Shown piece after piece: positions 50,063 through 59,335 of a DNA stretch of 64,000 nucleotides. The stretch covers positions 2,108,001 to 2,172,000 of the forward strand of contig NZ_JACHMM010000001.1 of assembly GCF_014204975.1 (NCBI RefSeq), in the 5' to 3' direction. Under the pieces are notes generated by a model. It was given only the letters and a program-made list of their open reading frames with translations. It had not been told where the DNA came from and made no database searches. Position numbers and translations under genes: made by a program. Position 1 is the first letter of the stretch; every line of letters starts with the position of its first letter. The stretch is from Jiangella mangrovi (GTDB lineage: Bacteria > Actinomycetota > Actinomycetes > Jiangellales > Jiangellaceae).

Positions 50063-52954
50063 GTGGGCCGGGCGCGGCTTGAGGTCGCACTTCTGGGTCC
50101 GGTCGAGGTGCACCGCGACGGGGTAGCCATCCCGGTGCCACCCGGCCGGCCCACTGTCATCCTCGCAGCGCTCGCGGCCCGTCCCGGCACCGTCGTGCCC
50201 GTCGACGCCCTGGCCGGCTGGCTCTGGCCCGACGACGAGCCCGTGCACCCGCGGGCCGCCATCCAGACCCACGTCGCCCGGCTGCGCGCTGCGCTCGGCG
50301 AGGGGTTCGTCCAGGCGGCCGGCGACGGCTACCGGCTCGACCTCCCGCCCGACGGCGTCGACGTCACCCGGTTCCGCGAGCTGGTCGCCGCGGGCCGCGA
50401 CGCCGAGCCGGTCGCCGAGCTGACCCTGCTGCGCGAGGCGCTGGCGCTGTGGCGCGGCGACCCGCTCGCCGGGCTCAACCCCGCCGACCTCGAGAAGGCC
50501 ACCGCGCCGCTGCTGGTCGAGGAGCTGCTCTCGGCCACCGAGCGGATGAACGAGCTGCGGCTGCGCCTGGACCGCACCGACGAGGAGTTCGTGCCGTCGC
50601 TGCGCCGGCTGGTCGCGGCGCACCCGTGGCGCGAGCGGCTCTGGGCGCAGCTCATGCTGGCGCTGTACCGCCAGGGCCGTCAGGGCGACGCGCTCGCGGC
50701 GTACCACGAGGTCGTGACCGTGCTGCGCGACGACCTCGGCATCGACCCCGGCCCGGAGCTCACCGACCTGCACCGGCGCATCCTCGACACCGACCCGACG
50801 CTGCTGGCGACGGCGGCCGACGGGCGAACGGGCTCGGGTGCGGGGGGCGGTGGCGCGGCGACGCCGGTCGTTCGGCCGCCGGTGCAGCTGCCCCGGTCGA
50901 CCACGCGGTTCGTCGGCCGCGAGCACGAGATCGACCTGCTCACGGCCGTGTTGTCCGAGAACCGCGAGTGGGCCCGGCTCGGGCTGATCTCGGGGCCGGG
51001 CGGGTCGGGGAAGACGACGCTGGCCCTGCACGTGGGGCACGCGCTGCGCGAGGCGCACCCCGACGGCCAGCTCTTCGCCGAGCTGCGCGGGTCCACCGCC
51101 CCGGCCGACCCCGCCGATGTCCTGGCCGAGTTCCTGCGCGCGCTCGCCACGCCCGAGGAGGACATCCCGGCGACGCGCGACGAGCGGGCGGCGCTGTTCC
51201 GCTCCGCGTGCGCGCACCGGCGGCTGCTGGTCGTGCTCGACGACGCCCACGACGCCGCCCAGGTGACGCCGCTGCTGCCCGGCGCCGGCGGCTGCAGCGT
51301 GCTGGTGACGAGCCGGCCGCAGCTGAGCATGATCCCGGCCGACGTGCAGATCGACCTCGCGCTGTTCACCGACGACGACGCCTACGAGCTGCTCGAGTCG
51401 ATGGTCGGGCACGACCGCCTGGCCGCGGAGCCCGACGCGACAGCGCTGGTCATCGGCGCCTGCCAGGGCTCGCCGCTGGCGCTGCGGATCGCCGGCGGCC
51501 GGCTGGTCACCCGGCCGGCCTGGCCCATCGACCACTTCGCCGAGCGGCTGCTCACCAGCCGCCTCGACGAGCTCGAGATGGGCGACCTCAGCGTCCGCTC
51601 CATGCTCATGGCGTCGGTGCAGGGCCTCGACCCCGCCATCGCGTTCCGGTTCCGGCTGCTGGCGGCCGTGCCCGGTCCCGCCGTCGACGTCGAGACCGCG
51701 GCCGCCACCTGGGACGTCGGCCCCGACGACGCCCGCGGCGTGCTCGAGCACCTGGTCGACGTCCGGCTCATCGACTCCTCCGCGCCCGACGAGTACCGCT
51801 GGCACGACCTCGTCGACGACCACCTGCGCGCCGTCGCCGACCCGCACCGCGTCACCGCGGCCCGGCGCCGGCTGGTCCGCTACTACCTGCGCTGCCTGCA
51901 CAACCTCTGGCCGGTGCTGCGGCCCGGCGGCACCGTCGTCGAGTCCGGGGCCTGGTTCCCGCACGAGGTCGCCGGCCGCGACTTCGCCGAGCGCGCCGAG
52001 GTGCACGCCTGGCTGCACCCGCACACGTCGCTCATGACGTCGCTCGGGCTGTCCGGCCTGCACTCGGACCAGCAGGACGTCGTCGACGAGTCCGCCGCGC
52101 TGCTGCTCGCGCTGGCCCGCTCGCGCTACGAGTGCTGCCGCGAGGTGCACACCGAGGACCTCTCGCGGGCCGTGCTCGACGTCCCGGCCAAGCTCGGCGA
52201 CCCGGTGCTGACGGCGCGCGCCTGGCACTCGCTCGCGCTCTCGCTGGGGGCGCAGAGCCGGCGCGAGGACGCGCTCGAGGCCGGCGCCCGCGGCCTGGCC
52301 GTCCGCCGCGAGCTGGGCGACCGCTACGGCGAGGTCATCATGTTGCACAACATGGCCGTCTGGCACGAGCTCGACGGCCGGTACGAAGAGGCCGCCGAGC
52401 TGTTCGAGCGGTGCGCCGACGCCGAGGACGTGCTCGCTCCCGAGGTGCGGCGGCGCTGCCGGCGCAACCTCGCCGACGTCCAGATCAGCATGGGCCGCTA
52501 CGACGACGCCCGCCGCAACCTCGAGCGCACCGGCGCCGGCGTCGGCGACGAGCCGGGCGTCGAGCTGTTCGACCAGCTGCTCGCCGTCGCCCACCTCGAC
52601 CTCGAGACCGGCGCGTCCGACCGCGCGGTCGCCGGTTTCGAGCGGGCGGTCACGGTCGCCGCGGAGCTCGACTCCATCCCGCTGCAGGCCACCGGCCTGG
52701 TCAAAGAGGCGCACGCGCTGCGCCGGGCCGGTGCCGACGGCGGCGGCCCGGCCGCTCGCGCCGCGGCGCTGGCCCGCGAGGGTCACCTCGCCGACGTCGA
52801 GGCCGAGGCACTCAGCGAGCTCGGGTACAGCCGGTCCCGGCAGGGCGACGCCGAGACCGCGCAGCTGCACTGGACGGCAGCCCTGCACATCTTCGAGTCC
52901 CTCGAGTCCCCGCGCGCCGACGAGCTGCGGGCGCTGGTGGCGGAGCGGCAGTGA
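50063..52954 (+). CDS. AfsR/SARP-family regulator 1 (HTH-BTAD-NB-ARC-TPR)
   Basis: This 963-residue regulator has an OmpR-like winged HTH (about 1-95, HPRAAIQTHVARLRAALG), a bacterial transcriptional activator domain (about 100-250, ERLWAQLMLALYRQGRQGDALAAYHEV), an NB-ARC ATPase with P-loop GPGGSGKTTLAL (about 311-322) and Walker B LLVVLDDAHD, a winged helix, and TPR-like helices to the C-terminus. Such proteins activate secondary-metabolite or developmental genes under ATP and kinase control. The GTG at 50063 follows GGAGGGG. It overlaps the next regulator by four bases. No biosynthetic cluster lies beside it, so the targets are unknown. Confidence 0.94.
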   Translation: MGRARLEVALLGPVEVHRDGVAIPVPPGRPTVILAALAARPGTVVPVDALAGWLWPDDEPVHPRAAIQTHVARLRAALGEGFVQAAGDGYRLDLPPDGVDVTRFRELVAAGRDAEPVAELTLLREALALWRGDPLAGLNPADLEKATAPLLVEELLSATERMNELRLRLDRTDEEFVPSLRRLVAAHPWRERLWAQLMLALYRQGRQGDALAAYHEVVTVLRDDLGIDPGPELTDLHRRILDTDPTLLATAADGRTGSGAGGGGAATPVVRPPVQLPRSTTRFVGREHEIDLLTAVLSENREWARLGLISGPGGSGKTTLALHVGHALREAHPDGQLFAELRGSTAPADPADVLAEFLRALATPEEDIPATRDERAALFRSACAHRRLLVVLDDAHDAAQVTPLLPGAGGCSVLVTSRPQLSMIPADVQIDLALFTDDDAYELLESMVGHDRLAAEPDATALVIGACQGSPLALRIAGGRLVTRPAWPIDHFAERLLTSRLDELEMGDLSVRSMLMASVQGLDPAIAFRFRLLAAVPGPAVDVETAAATWDVGPDDARGVLEHLVDVRLIDSSAPDEYRWHDLVDDHLRAVADPHRVTAARRRLVRYYLRCLHNLWPVLRPGGTVVESGAWFPHEVAGRDFAERAEVHAWLHPHTSLMTSLGLSGLHSDQQDVVDESAALLLALARSRYECCREVHTEDLSRAVLDVPAKLGDPVLTARAWHSLALSLGAQSRREDALEAGARGLAVRRELGDRYGEVIMLHNMAVWHELDGRYEEAAELFERCADAEDVLAPEVRRRCRRNLADVQISMGRYDDARRNLERTGAGVGDEPGVELFDQLLAVAHLDLETGASDRAVAGFERAVTVAAELDSIPLQATGLVKEAHALRRAGADGGGPAARAAALAREGHLADVEAEALSELGYSRSRQGDAETAQLHWTAALHIFESLESPRADELRALVAERQ

Positions 52955-55842
52955 CCCCGACGCCGGACCTGGACGCCCGCCTGGACCTCGGTCCGGGCGA
53001 GCGACCGGGCGGCGGGTCGGTGGGCCGGCCCGGCGACGAACCGGCCGGCCGGCTGGACGTCCGGCTGCTGGGGGTGGTCGAGGTCCGGCGCGACGGCGTC
53101 CCGGTGCCGATTCCGTCCGGGCGGCCGGCCGTCGTCCTCGCCGCGCTGGCGCTGCGGCCCGGCGCCGTCGTCTCGCAGGCCACGCTGACCCGGCTGCTCT
53201 GGCCCGTCGACCAGCCCGAGCACCCGCGGGCGGCGCTGCAGACGCACGTCGCGCGGCTGCGCGCCCTGCTCGGCCGGGCCGCCGTCGAGTCCGCCGGCGA
53301 GGGCTACCGGCTCGGCCTGCCGCCCGACGTCGTCGACGTCGCCCGGTTCCGGGCTTTGTTCACCGCCGCCCGGGCCGCCGACGAGCCCGCCCACGAGCTG
53401 GCGCTGCTCGACGAGGCGCTCGAGCTGTGGCGGGGCAACCCGCTGGCCGGCCTCTGGCCCGACACGCTGGCCCGGCAGACCGCGCCGTCGCTGCTCGACG
53501 AGGTGCTCACCGCCGCCGAGCGCGCGCACGAGATCCGGCGCACACTGCACGGCCCCGACGACGGCCTGGTGCGGGAGCTGCGCGAGCTGGTGGCCGCGCA
53601 CCCGCACCGCGAGCGCGCCGCCGGGCAGCTCATGCTCGCGCTCACCGCGCAGGGCCGGCAGGGCGACGCGCTCGCCGTCTTCCACGACACCGTGCGCGCG
53701 CTGCGGGCGCTGGGCCGCCGGCCTGGCACCGAGCTGGCCGACCTGCACGGGCGGCTGCTGGCCGGCACCGCCGAGGCCGTCCCGTCCGCCATCGATCAGC
53801 CGGAACGGCGCTCCGCCCTTCCCGCACCGGCCGCCACGCCGGTCGCGGTCACGCAGGCGCCGGCTCAGCTCCCCGCCCGGCCGCCGTCCTTCGTGGGCCG
53901 GGCCGACGAGGTCGCCGCGTTGACGACGGCGCTGCGCGACGGACCCCCGCCGGACGGCCGGTGCCGGACGGTGGTCGTGTCCGGTCCGGGCGGCACCGGC
54001 AAGACGACGCTGGCGCTGCGGGTGGCGCACGAGCTGCGCGACCGCTATCCCGACGGCCAGCTCTTCGCCGACCTGCGCACCAGCACCGACGCCTCGGCGC
54101 TGGGAACCGACGCCCTGGCCGCGCTACTGCGCACGCTGGGCGTCGGCGGCTCGGATCTGCCGCCGTGCCCGCACGAGCGGGCCGAGCTGTTCCGGCAGCT
54201 GTGCGCCGGGCGCCGGCTGCTCGTGCTCCTCGACGACGCCGACCCCGAGACGGTGGCGACGCTGCTGCCGCCCGATCCCGGGTCCGCCGTCATCGTCACC
54301 AGCCGGCGCCGCCTGCCCACCCTCCCGGCCGACGCCAGGGTCGACCTCGGCATGTTCTCCGAGTCGGAGGCCCGCCGGCTGCTGGGCTCCGTCGTCGGAC
54401 CCGACCGGCTGGCCGCGGAGCCCGAGGCCACCGCCGCCGTGCTCGAGCGCTGCGCCGGGTCGCCGCTGGCGGTCCGCATCGCCGCGGGCCGGCTGGCCAC
54501 CCGGCCGGCCTGGCCCATCGGGCACTTCGCCGGCCGGCTGCGCGACGGCGACCGCCTCGGCGAGCTGCGCGCGGGCGGGCTGGCCGTGCGCACCATGCTC
54601 GACGCCACCTACCTCAGCCTGCAGCCGGTCCAGGCGCAGCGCTACCGCCTCCTCGCCGCGCTGCCCGGCACCGCCGTCGACCCCGAGACGGCGGCCGTCG
54701 TCTGGGACGTCGACGTCGCCGAGGCGCGCCGGCTGCTGGACCGGCTGGCCGACATCCGGCTGGTCGAGCCGCTCGACGCCGGCGCCTACGGCTGGCACGA
54801 CCTCGTCGATGACCACGTCCGCGCCGTCGCCGACCCCGTGTCGGCCGCCGAGGCGCGCCGCCGGCTGCTCGGCCACCTGCTGCTGAGCCTGCGCAACGCC
54901 CGGCTGACGCTGCGCCCCGGAGACCGCGTGCCCGGCCTGCCCGAACCACCGCGCGACTGCCCGGGCGGGCGCCCGTTCGCCGACCGCTGCGAGATCCACG
55001 CCTGGCTGCACCCGCGCCGGACCCTGCTGGTGTCGCTGGCCCGCGCCGAGCTGGCCCGCGGCGAGTATCCCGCCGTCGACCACGCCGCGGGCATGCTGGT
55101 GCTGCTCGACGCGGTGGCCCGCGAGTGCTGCGACAGCGGCGACGACGAAGAGACGGCGCGCACGGTGCTGCGCGCGGCGGCGCAGCCGTCCGACCCCGCC
55201 ATCACCGCGGCGGCCTGGACGAACCTGACGCTCGTGCTGGCCGCCCAGCACCGGCTCGACGAGGCGCTCGAGGCGGCCGGCCGGGCCATCGGGCTGCGCC
55301 GCGAGCTCGGCGACCGGTACGGCGAGCTCATCATGTTCGAGAACCAGGCCTGCATCCACGTCGAGGCGGGGCGCTACCAGGACGCCGTCGACGTCATCGA
55401 GGCCTGCGTGGACGACCGCGAGTTCCTGTCTCCCCAGGTGCGGGCCCGCTGCCTGCGCACGCGTGCGCGGGGGCACGCCGGGCTCGGGCGGGTCGCCGAC
55501 GCGCGCGCCGACCTCGCCGCGGCGAACGCCGTCGAGACCCCGCAGCCGGTGTCCTACGACGCGCACTACGAGGCCGTCGTGGCCGTGGCGGTGCACCGGG
55601 CCGCCGGCGAGCGCGAACCGGCGCTGCGGTCCTGCCGGCACGCCGTCGAGGTCGCCGAGGCGCTCGGGTCGACGTGGATGCGGGCGCTGTCGCTGCTCGA
55701 CACCGCACGGACGCTGCGCCACTTCGGCGCCGACGGCAGCGAGGCCGCGGCCGACGCCGTCGCCGTCGCGGCCGAGAACCGCCATGTCCGGCTGGCCGCG
55801 GAGGCCCGCGCGGAGCTCGCCCTCAGCGCCGGAGGCCGCTGA
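52951..55842 (+). CDS. AfsR/SARP-family regulator 2 (paralogue of regulator 1)
   Basis: This protein also has 963 residues. The domain order matches the upstream gene: a short Pro/Gly-rich lead, winged HTH (EHPRAALQTHVARLRALLG), BTAD, NB-ARC with P-loop GPGGTGKTTLAL (about residue 345), YGWHDLVDDHVRAVAD, and a C-terminal TPR-like region with LGDRYGELIMFENQACIH matching LGDRYGEVIMLHNMAVWH of regulator 1. GTG overlaps the previous stop (GTGA). It is clearly a diverged tandem duplicate. The two may form hetero-oligomers or recognise different promoters. Confidence 0.94.
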   Translation: MTPTPDLDARLDLGPGERPGGGSVGRPGDEPAGRLDVRLLGVVEVRRDGVPVPIPSGRPAVVLAALALRPGAVVSQATLTRLLWPVDQPEHPRAALQTHVARLRALLGRAAVESAGEGYRLGLPPDVVDVARFRALFTAARAADEPAHELALLDEALELWRGNPLAGLWPDTLARQTAPSLLDEVLTAAERAHEIRRTLHGPDDGLVRELRELVAAHPHRERAAGQLMLALTAQGRQGDALAVFHDTVRALRALGRRPGTELADLHGRLLAGTAEAVPSAIDQPERRSALPAPAATPVAVTQAPAQLPARPPSFVGRADEVAALTTALRDGPPPDGRCRTVVVSGPGGTGKTTLALRVAHELRDRYPDGQLFADLRTSTDASALGTDALAALLRTLGVGGSDLPPCPHERAELFRQLCAGRRLLVLLDDADPETVATLLPPDPGSAVIVTSRRRLPTLPADARVDLGMFSESEARRLLGSVVGPDRLAAEPEATAAVLERCAGSPLAVRIAAGRLATRPAWPIGHFAGRLRDGDRLGELRAGGLAVRTMLDATYLSLQPVQAQRYRLLAALPGTAVDPETAAVVWDVDVAEARRLLDRLADIRLVEPLDAGAYGWHDLVDDHVRAVADPVSAAEARRRLLGHLLLSLRNARLTLRPGDRVPGLPEPPRDCPGGRPFADRCEIHAWLHPRRTLLVSLARAELARGEYPAVDHAAGMLVLLDAVARECCDSGDDEETARTVLRAAAQPSDPAITAAAWTNLTLVLAAQHRLDEALEAAGRAIGLRRELGDRYGELIMFENQACIHVEAGRYQDAVDVIEACVDDREFLSPQVRARCLRTRARGHAGLGRVADARADLAAANAVETPQPVSYDAHYEAVVAVAVHRAAGEREPALRSCRHAVEVAEALGSTWMRALSLLDTARTLRHFGADGSEAAADAVAVAAENRHVRLAAEARAELALSAGGR

Positions 55843-55850
55843 AAGCCACG

Positions 55851-55914
55851 TGTCCGGATTCGTCCGGACAAACAATGGTCTGGCGAATTCTCACCCGAAA
55901 TGTTCGGGGAATTC
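55851..55914 (+). terminator. double hairpin after the AfsR-like operon
   Basis: TGTCCGGA and TCCGGACA (55851-55870) form an 8-bp stem around TTCG nine bases after the stop codon. A second repeat follows: GAATTC and CCCGAA (55885-55899) complement TTCGGG and GAATTC (55903-55914) around ATG. The first is a likely terminator. The second may also be an operator for the protease gene downstream. Confidence 0.65.
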
Positions 55915-56061
55915 AGTGTGACCACATGGTGATGATGCTGTCACGGTCCCAGCGACTTGTGTAACGTGATCTCGCCCGGGTTTCCGCACGTCAGGCGCAC
56001 TATTCCGACTGAATGGGCGATTCCGGGCAACGCCATGTCAAGTGGAGTATTTGGAGAATTT

Positions 56062-58284
56062 GTGACCACAACGCTGCCGCGTCGGCGAACGGCGGCACGG
56101 GTCGCCGGGCTGGTCGTCGCCTCGACCGTGGTGTACGGAGGCGTCTTCGCCTCCAGCATCGCGGCTCAGGCCGACGAACAGATCCCGGTGTCCGTCCCGA
56201 CATTCGCCGCCGACGACTTCATCGAGCTGGCGGCCCAGCTGCCGGCGACTCTGCAAGAGGCGATCCAGCGCGACCTCGGCGTCGCACCCGAGCAGTACCT
56301 GGCCAACGCGGAGCAGGCACGTGCCGCCTCCGACGCGGCCACGGTGCTGCGCGACCGGGGTATCGACGTGCTCGGCACCTCGATCGACGGCAACGACGTC
56401 ACCATCAACGTCGCGAGCGAGGCGGACGCCGCCTCGGTCGAGGCGACCGGTGCGAACGTCGTGGTCGGCCCGCTGGCCGCCATGAACACCGAGCGCAAGG
56501 TCCTGCCGGCCGCCGACCACAAGGGTGGCTACGGCTACGCCTACCAGGTCAGCGAGCCGGACGAGACCGGCGCGTTCGACCTCAGCCGCTGCTCCGTCGG
56601 GTTCAGCGGCTACGACTCCGAGGGCAACTCGCGCTTCCTGACCGCCGGGCACTGCGGCGTCAGCGAGGACACCGGTGAGCAGTTCACCTACCCGGTGCAC
56701 CACATCGACCTCGACGGTCCCATCTGGGACTCCGAGGACTGGGCGGCGGACTTCCCCGGCGCGGACCTGGGTGAGTTCGTCCCGGGCTCGTTCCACTTCG
56801 GCGGCGAGCACGACGGCGGCCTGGTCGACGTCACCGGCGCCGACTGGACCTCGGTGCCGCAGGTGGCCGGCTGGGGCGGCGGCTCCGGCGCGCCCGACGA
56901 GGCCTCGGTCACCATCCGCGGCCCCATCGGCGCCGTCGCGGGCGCCCAGGCCTGCAAGTCCGGCGCCACCTCGGGCTGGACCTGCGGCGAGATCCTGGTC
57001 CCGGCCCAGAGCACGCCGGTCGGTGACCAGTCCGTCACCGGCTTCATCTTCAACGCCTGCATGCTGGGCGGCGACAGCGGCGGCTCGGTCGTCGTCGGCA
57101 ACTACGCGCTGGGCGTCAACTCGGGCTCGACGCACGACGGCCGGCTCGAGTGCGACAGCTGGAACCCGGCCCAGTCGCCCAACACCGGCGACGCCGACTT
57201 CAGCATCGGCTACTCGCTGGCCACCGGCGAGTACAACGCGCTGACGCTGCTGGGCAGCGACTGGGAGCTGGCGGTCGCCGTCAGCACCCCCGCGGTCGCG
57301 ACGCCCGAGGACGGCGGCGAGACCGGCCCCCGGCCGACCTTCACCGGCACCGTCGAGGCGGCCCGGTCGACGCACAAGATCCACGTGGTCGTCGACGGCG
57401 AGCAGAGCTACGAGGCCCGCATCACCGACGACGGCACCTTCTCGGTGCCCGTCACCGACGAGCTGGCCCCGGGTGAGCACACCTACGAGGTCACCGCGTC
57501 GTACGGCAACTTCTCGCGGTCCGAGACCGTCGAGGGCACCTTCACCTCGACCGAGGCACAGGTCGAGCAGCTGACGGTCGCGTCGCCCAGCGACGGCCAG
57601 ACCACCGGCAACGCTCGCCCCGGCTTCACCGGCACCGGCCAGCCCGGCGCGACGGTGACGCTGACGGTCGGCGACGAGGCGTACGGCGAGGCGACCGTCG
57701 GCGACGACGGCAGCTGGAGCCTCACCCCGTCGGCGGACCTGCCGGCCGGCCAGCGCTTCGACGCCACCGTCACGCAGACCTTCGACGGCGACACCCAGGC
57801 CGTCACGGTCGCCGACCTCGGCATCACGCTGCCGTCGGTCACCATCGCCGAGCCGGAGGACGGTTCGACCGTCACCGGTGACGTCGTGTTCAGCGGCACC
57901 GCCGCCCCGGGCACCACGCTGAGCCTGGCGATCGAGGGCACCGTCACCGAGTCGTCGGAGCGGGTCCAGACCGCCGCCGACGAGTGGGAGGGCGACCTCG
58001 AGGTCGGCGACGACGGCGCCTGGACGTTCACCCCCGCCGAGTCGCTGCAGAACGGTGAGTACACGCTCACCGCCTCCGCGACCGTCGAGGGCGGCGACCC
58101 GGAGCTGACGACCTCGGAGGCCTCGGTGTCGTTCACCGTCGCCGCTGAGGGCGACGACGACGGCGACGAGCTGCCCGACACCGGTTCGTCCAACACCTGG
58201 ATGATCGTGGTCGGCGTCGCGCTGCTCGCCCTGGGCGGTGTCGCCATCGCGATCCGCGCCCGGCGCAACGGCACGACGGCCTGA
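56062..58284 (+). CDS. sortase-anchored S1-family serine protease with Ig-like repeats
   Basis: This 740-residue exported protein has a signal peptide (to about IAAQA), a propeptide-like region (about 40-140) and a chymotrypsin-fold protease with His197 in LTAGHCG and Ser339 in GGDSGGS. The catalytic Asp lies in between, but its identity is not certain. Three Ig-like repeats follow, each opening like VASPSDGQTTG, then the sorting signal LPDTG (704-708), a membrane helix and an RARR tail. GTG 56062 follows GGAG at good spacing; an ATG at 56035 lacks one. The protease should be covalently linked to peptidoglycan by a class E or similar sortase encoded elsewhere. Confidence 0.93.
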   Translation: MTTTLPRRRTAARVAGLVVASTVVYGGVFASSIAAQADEQIPVSVPTFAADDFIELAAQLPATLQEAIQRDLGVAPEQYLANAEQARAASDAATVLRDRGIDVLGTSIDGNDVTINVASEADAASVEATGANVVVGPLAAMNTERKVLPAADHKGGYGYAYQVSEPDETGAFDLSRCSVGFSGYDSEGNSRFLTAGHCGVSEDTGEQFTYPVHHIDLDGPIWDSEDWAADFPGADLGEFVPGSFHFGGEHDGGLVDVTGADWTSVPQVAGWGGGSGAPDEASVTIRGPIGAVAGAQACKSGATSGWTCGEILVPAQSTPVGDQSVTGFIFNACMLGGDSGGSVVVGNYALGVNSGSTHDGRLECDSWNPAQSPNTGDADFSIGYSLATGEYNALTLLGSDWELAVAVSTPAVATPEDGGETGPRPTFTGTVEAARSTHKIHVVVDGEQSYEARITDDGTFSVPVTDELAPGEHTYEVTASYGNFSRSETVEGTFTSTEAQVEQLTVASPSDGQTTGNARPGFTGTGQPGATVTLTVGDEAYGEATVGDDGSWSLTPSADLPAGQRFDATVTQTFDGDTQAVTVADLGITLPSVTIAEPEDGSTVTGDVVFSGTAAPGTTLSLAIEGTVTESSERVQTAADEWEGDLEVGDDGAWTFTPAESLQNGEYTLTASATVEGGDPELTTSEASVSFTVAAEGDDDGDELPDTGSSNTWMIVVGVALLALGGVAIAIRARRNGTTA

Positions 58285-58311
58285 GGCTCGTCGTTCCAGT
58301 AGTTCACACCG

Positions 58312-58350
58312 GCGGCCCCGACCCCCGCTCCGTGCGGGGTCCGGGGCCGC
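58312..58350 (+). terminator. strong terminator after the protease gene
   Basis: GCGGCCCC (58312-58319) pairs with GGGGCCGC (58343-58350), and CCCCGC (58323-58328) pairs inside with GCGGGG (58334-58339). It begins 28 bp after the protease stop codon. Confidence 0.8.
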
Positions 58351-58432
58351 TGTCATGTCCGGATCCGCCCTGACCAGGGGTGAATGCGCGATGAAAGCGA
58401 TCTGAAAGTGGGCCTGCCTAGTGTTTGAGTCA

Positions 58433-58552
58433 GCGCGAGAGACGAGGAAGTCCTCCACCGCCTCGCTCTCGCGCTCGCCCACGGGCGCTTCCACGGGGGA
58501 GCTGTCCCGGATATAGACCGGCCCCGCAGGTCCGTGCCCGGCCTGCGGGGCC
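58433..58552. ncRNA. candidate small RNA between two terminators
   Basis: A 14-bp stem is formed by GCGCGAGAG (58433-58441) with CTCTCGCGC (58466-58474) and, after one bulged A, CGAGG (58443-58447) with CCTCG (58461-58465). The region has no open reading frame of merit, follows a strong terminator and ends in another 11-bp stem (58520-58552). Segment GGCCTGCCTAGTGTTTGAG just upstream is a possible promoter end. The strand and expression are unknown. Confidence 0.45.
58520..58552. terminator. 11-bp terminator hairpin after the DUF1707 gene
   Basis: GGCCCCGCAGG (58520-58530) and CCTGCGGGGCC (58542-58552) are perfect complements around an 11-base loop. It lies 23 bp past the leftward DUF1707 gene stop and could also end a rightward small RNA. 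Confidence 0.75.
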
Positions 58553-58575
58553 GCCTGTATCTCTGGGCGGCAGCG

Positions 58576-59256
58576 CTACTCGGCGCGCTTCGCCAGCTTC
58601 TTGGCCTGCTTCAGCGACAGGTCCTTCGCCTCTTCGGGCAGCCGCCACACGTCGATGCCGCCCATCAGGTTGTACGCGAGCACCTTGATGCGCGGCGCGC
58701 CGGCCCGGGCCGGCCGGCGGCTGCCCCGCTCGCCGGTACCGCCCATCAGCGAGAACCCGCCGACCTCGACGTCGATGGTGTCGGGCACGTAGATGTCCAT
58801 GCCGCCCATCACCGAGATCGCGACGATGGTGGTCTCGTCGGAGTCCAGCTCGGCGTGGCGCAGGTCGATGTCGTGGCCGCCCATGACCGCGATGGCGTTG
58901 ATGCGCTCGGCCGCCCGCCAGCGGCCACGCTTCTCCGTGCCGCCCATGAAGGCGACGATCCAGCGCGTGGACGAGCGTCGCGGGCCGTCCGACGCCACCG
59001 GCTGCGTCGTCGCGGTGGTCGCGAGCTCGCCGGTCGGCGACGGCAGATCGGTGGTCAGCCGGTCGAGGTCGTCGCGGGTGACGGCCGTGTAGGCCTGGCC
59101 GATGCGCTCCTCGAGCTCGGCCAGCGTGAGCCGCCCGGTGGTCGCGTGCTCGGACAGCGCCTGGACGACCTGCTCGCGCTCGGCGTCAGAGGCGCGCACG
59201 CCGCGCAGGACCCGGGGCTCGCGGGCCGGGTCGGCGGGATCGGGAGCGGTGGTCAT
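58576..59256 (-). CDS. DUF1707 protein with LiaF-like C-terminal domain
   Basis: This 226-residue protein has an N-terminal DUF1707 domain (about 18-70, VRASDAEREQVVQALSEHATTGRLTLAELEERI), which resembles a SHOCT-like helical hairpin. A C-terminal region carries five MGG repeats (VAFMGGTEKRG, AVMGGHDIDLRH, SVMGGMDIYVPD, SLMGGTGERG, NLMGGIDVWRLP) typical of the LiaF/cell-wall-active antibiotic response fold, a parallel beta structure. No membrane helix is seen. It may sense envelope state. Its precise role is unknown. Confidence 0.92.
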   Translation of the reverse strand: MTTAPDPADPAREPRVLRGVRASDAEREQVVQALSEHATTGRLTLAELEERIGQAYTAVTRDDLDRLTTDLPSPTGELATTATTQPVASDGPRRSSTRWIVAFMGGTEKRGRWRAAERINAIAVMGGHDIDLRHAELDSDETTIVAISVMGGMDIYVPDTIDVEVGGFSLMGGTGERGSRRPARAGAPRIKVLAYNLMGGIDVWRLPEEAKDLSLKQAKKLAKRAE

Positions 59257-59335
59257 ACCGGCCAGGCTAGTGCCGCAGGCTGCCGCCGTCGTCCACCGCT
59301 CAGTGGACTCTTCGCCCGACGGCGACAGCTGCGGC

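Noticed and set aside
50006..52888. A 960-codon minus-strand open frame opposite the first AfsR-like gene
   Set aside because: It is a shadow of a gene with clear P-loop and BTAD motifs.
58441..58475. Resemblance of GAGGAAGTCC to the conserved start of RNase P RNA
   Set aside because: The gap is far shorter than bacterial RNase P RNA and the other conserved cores are missing.
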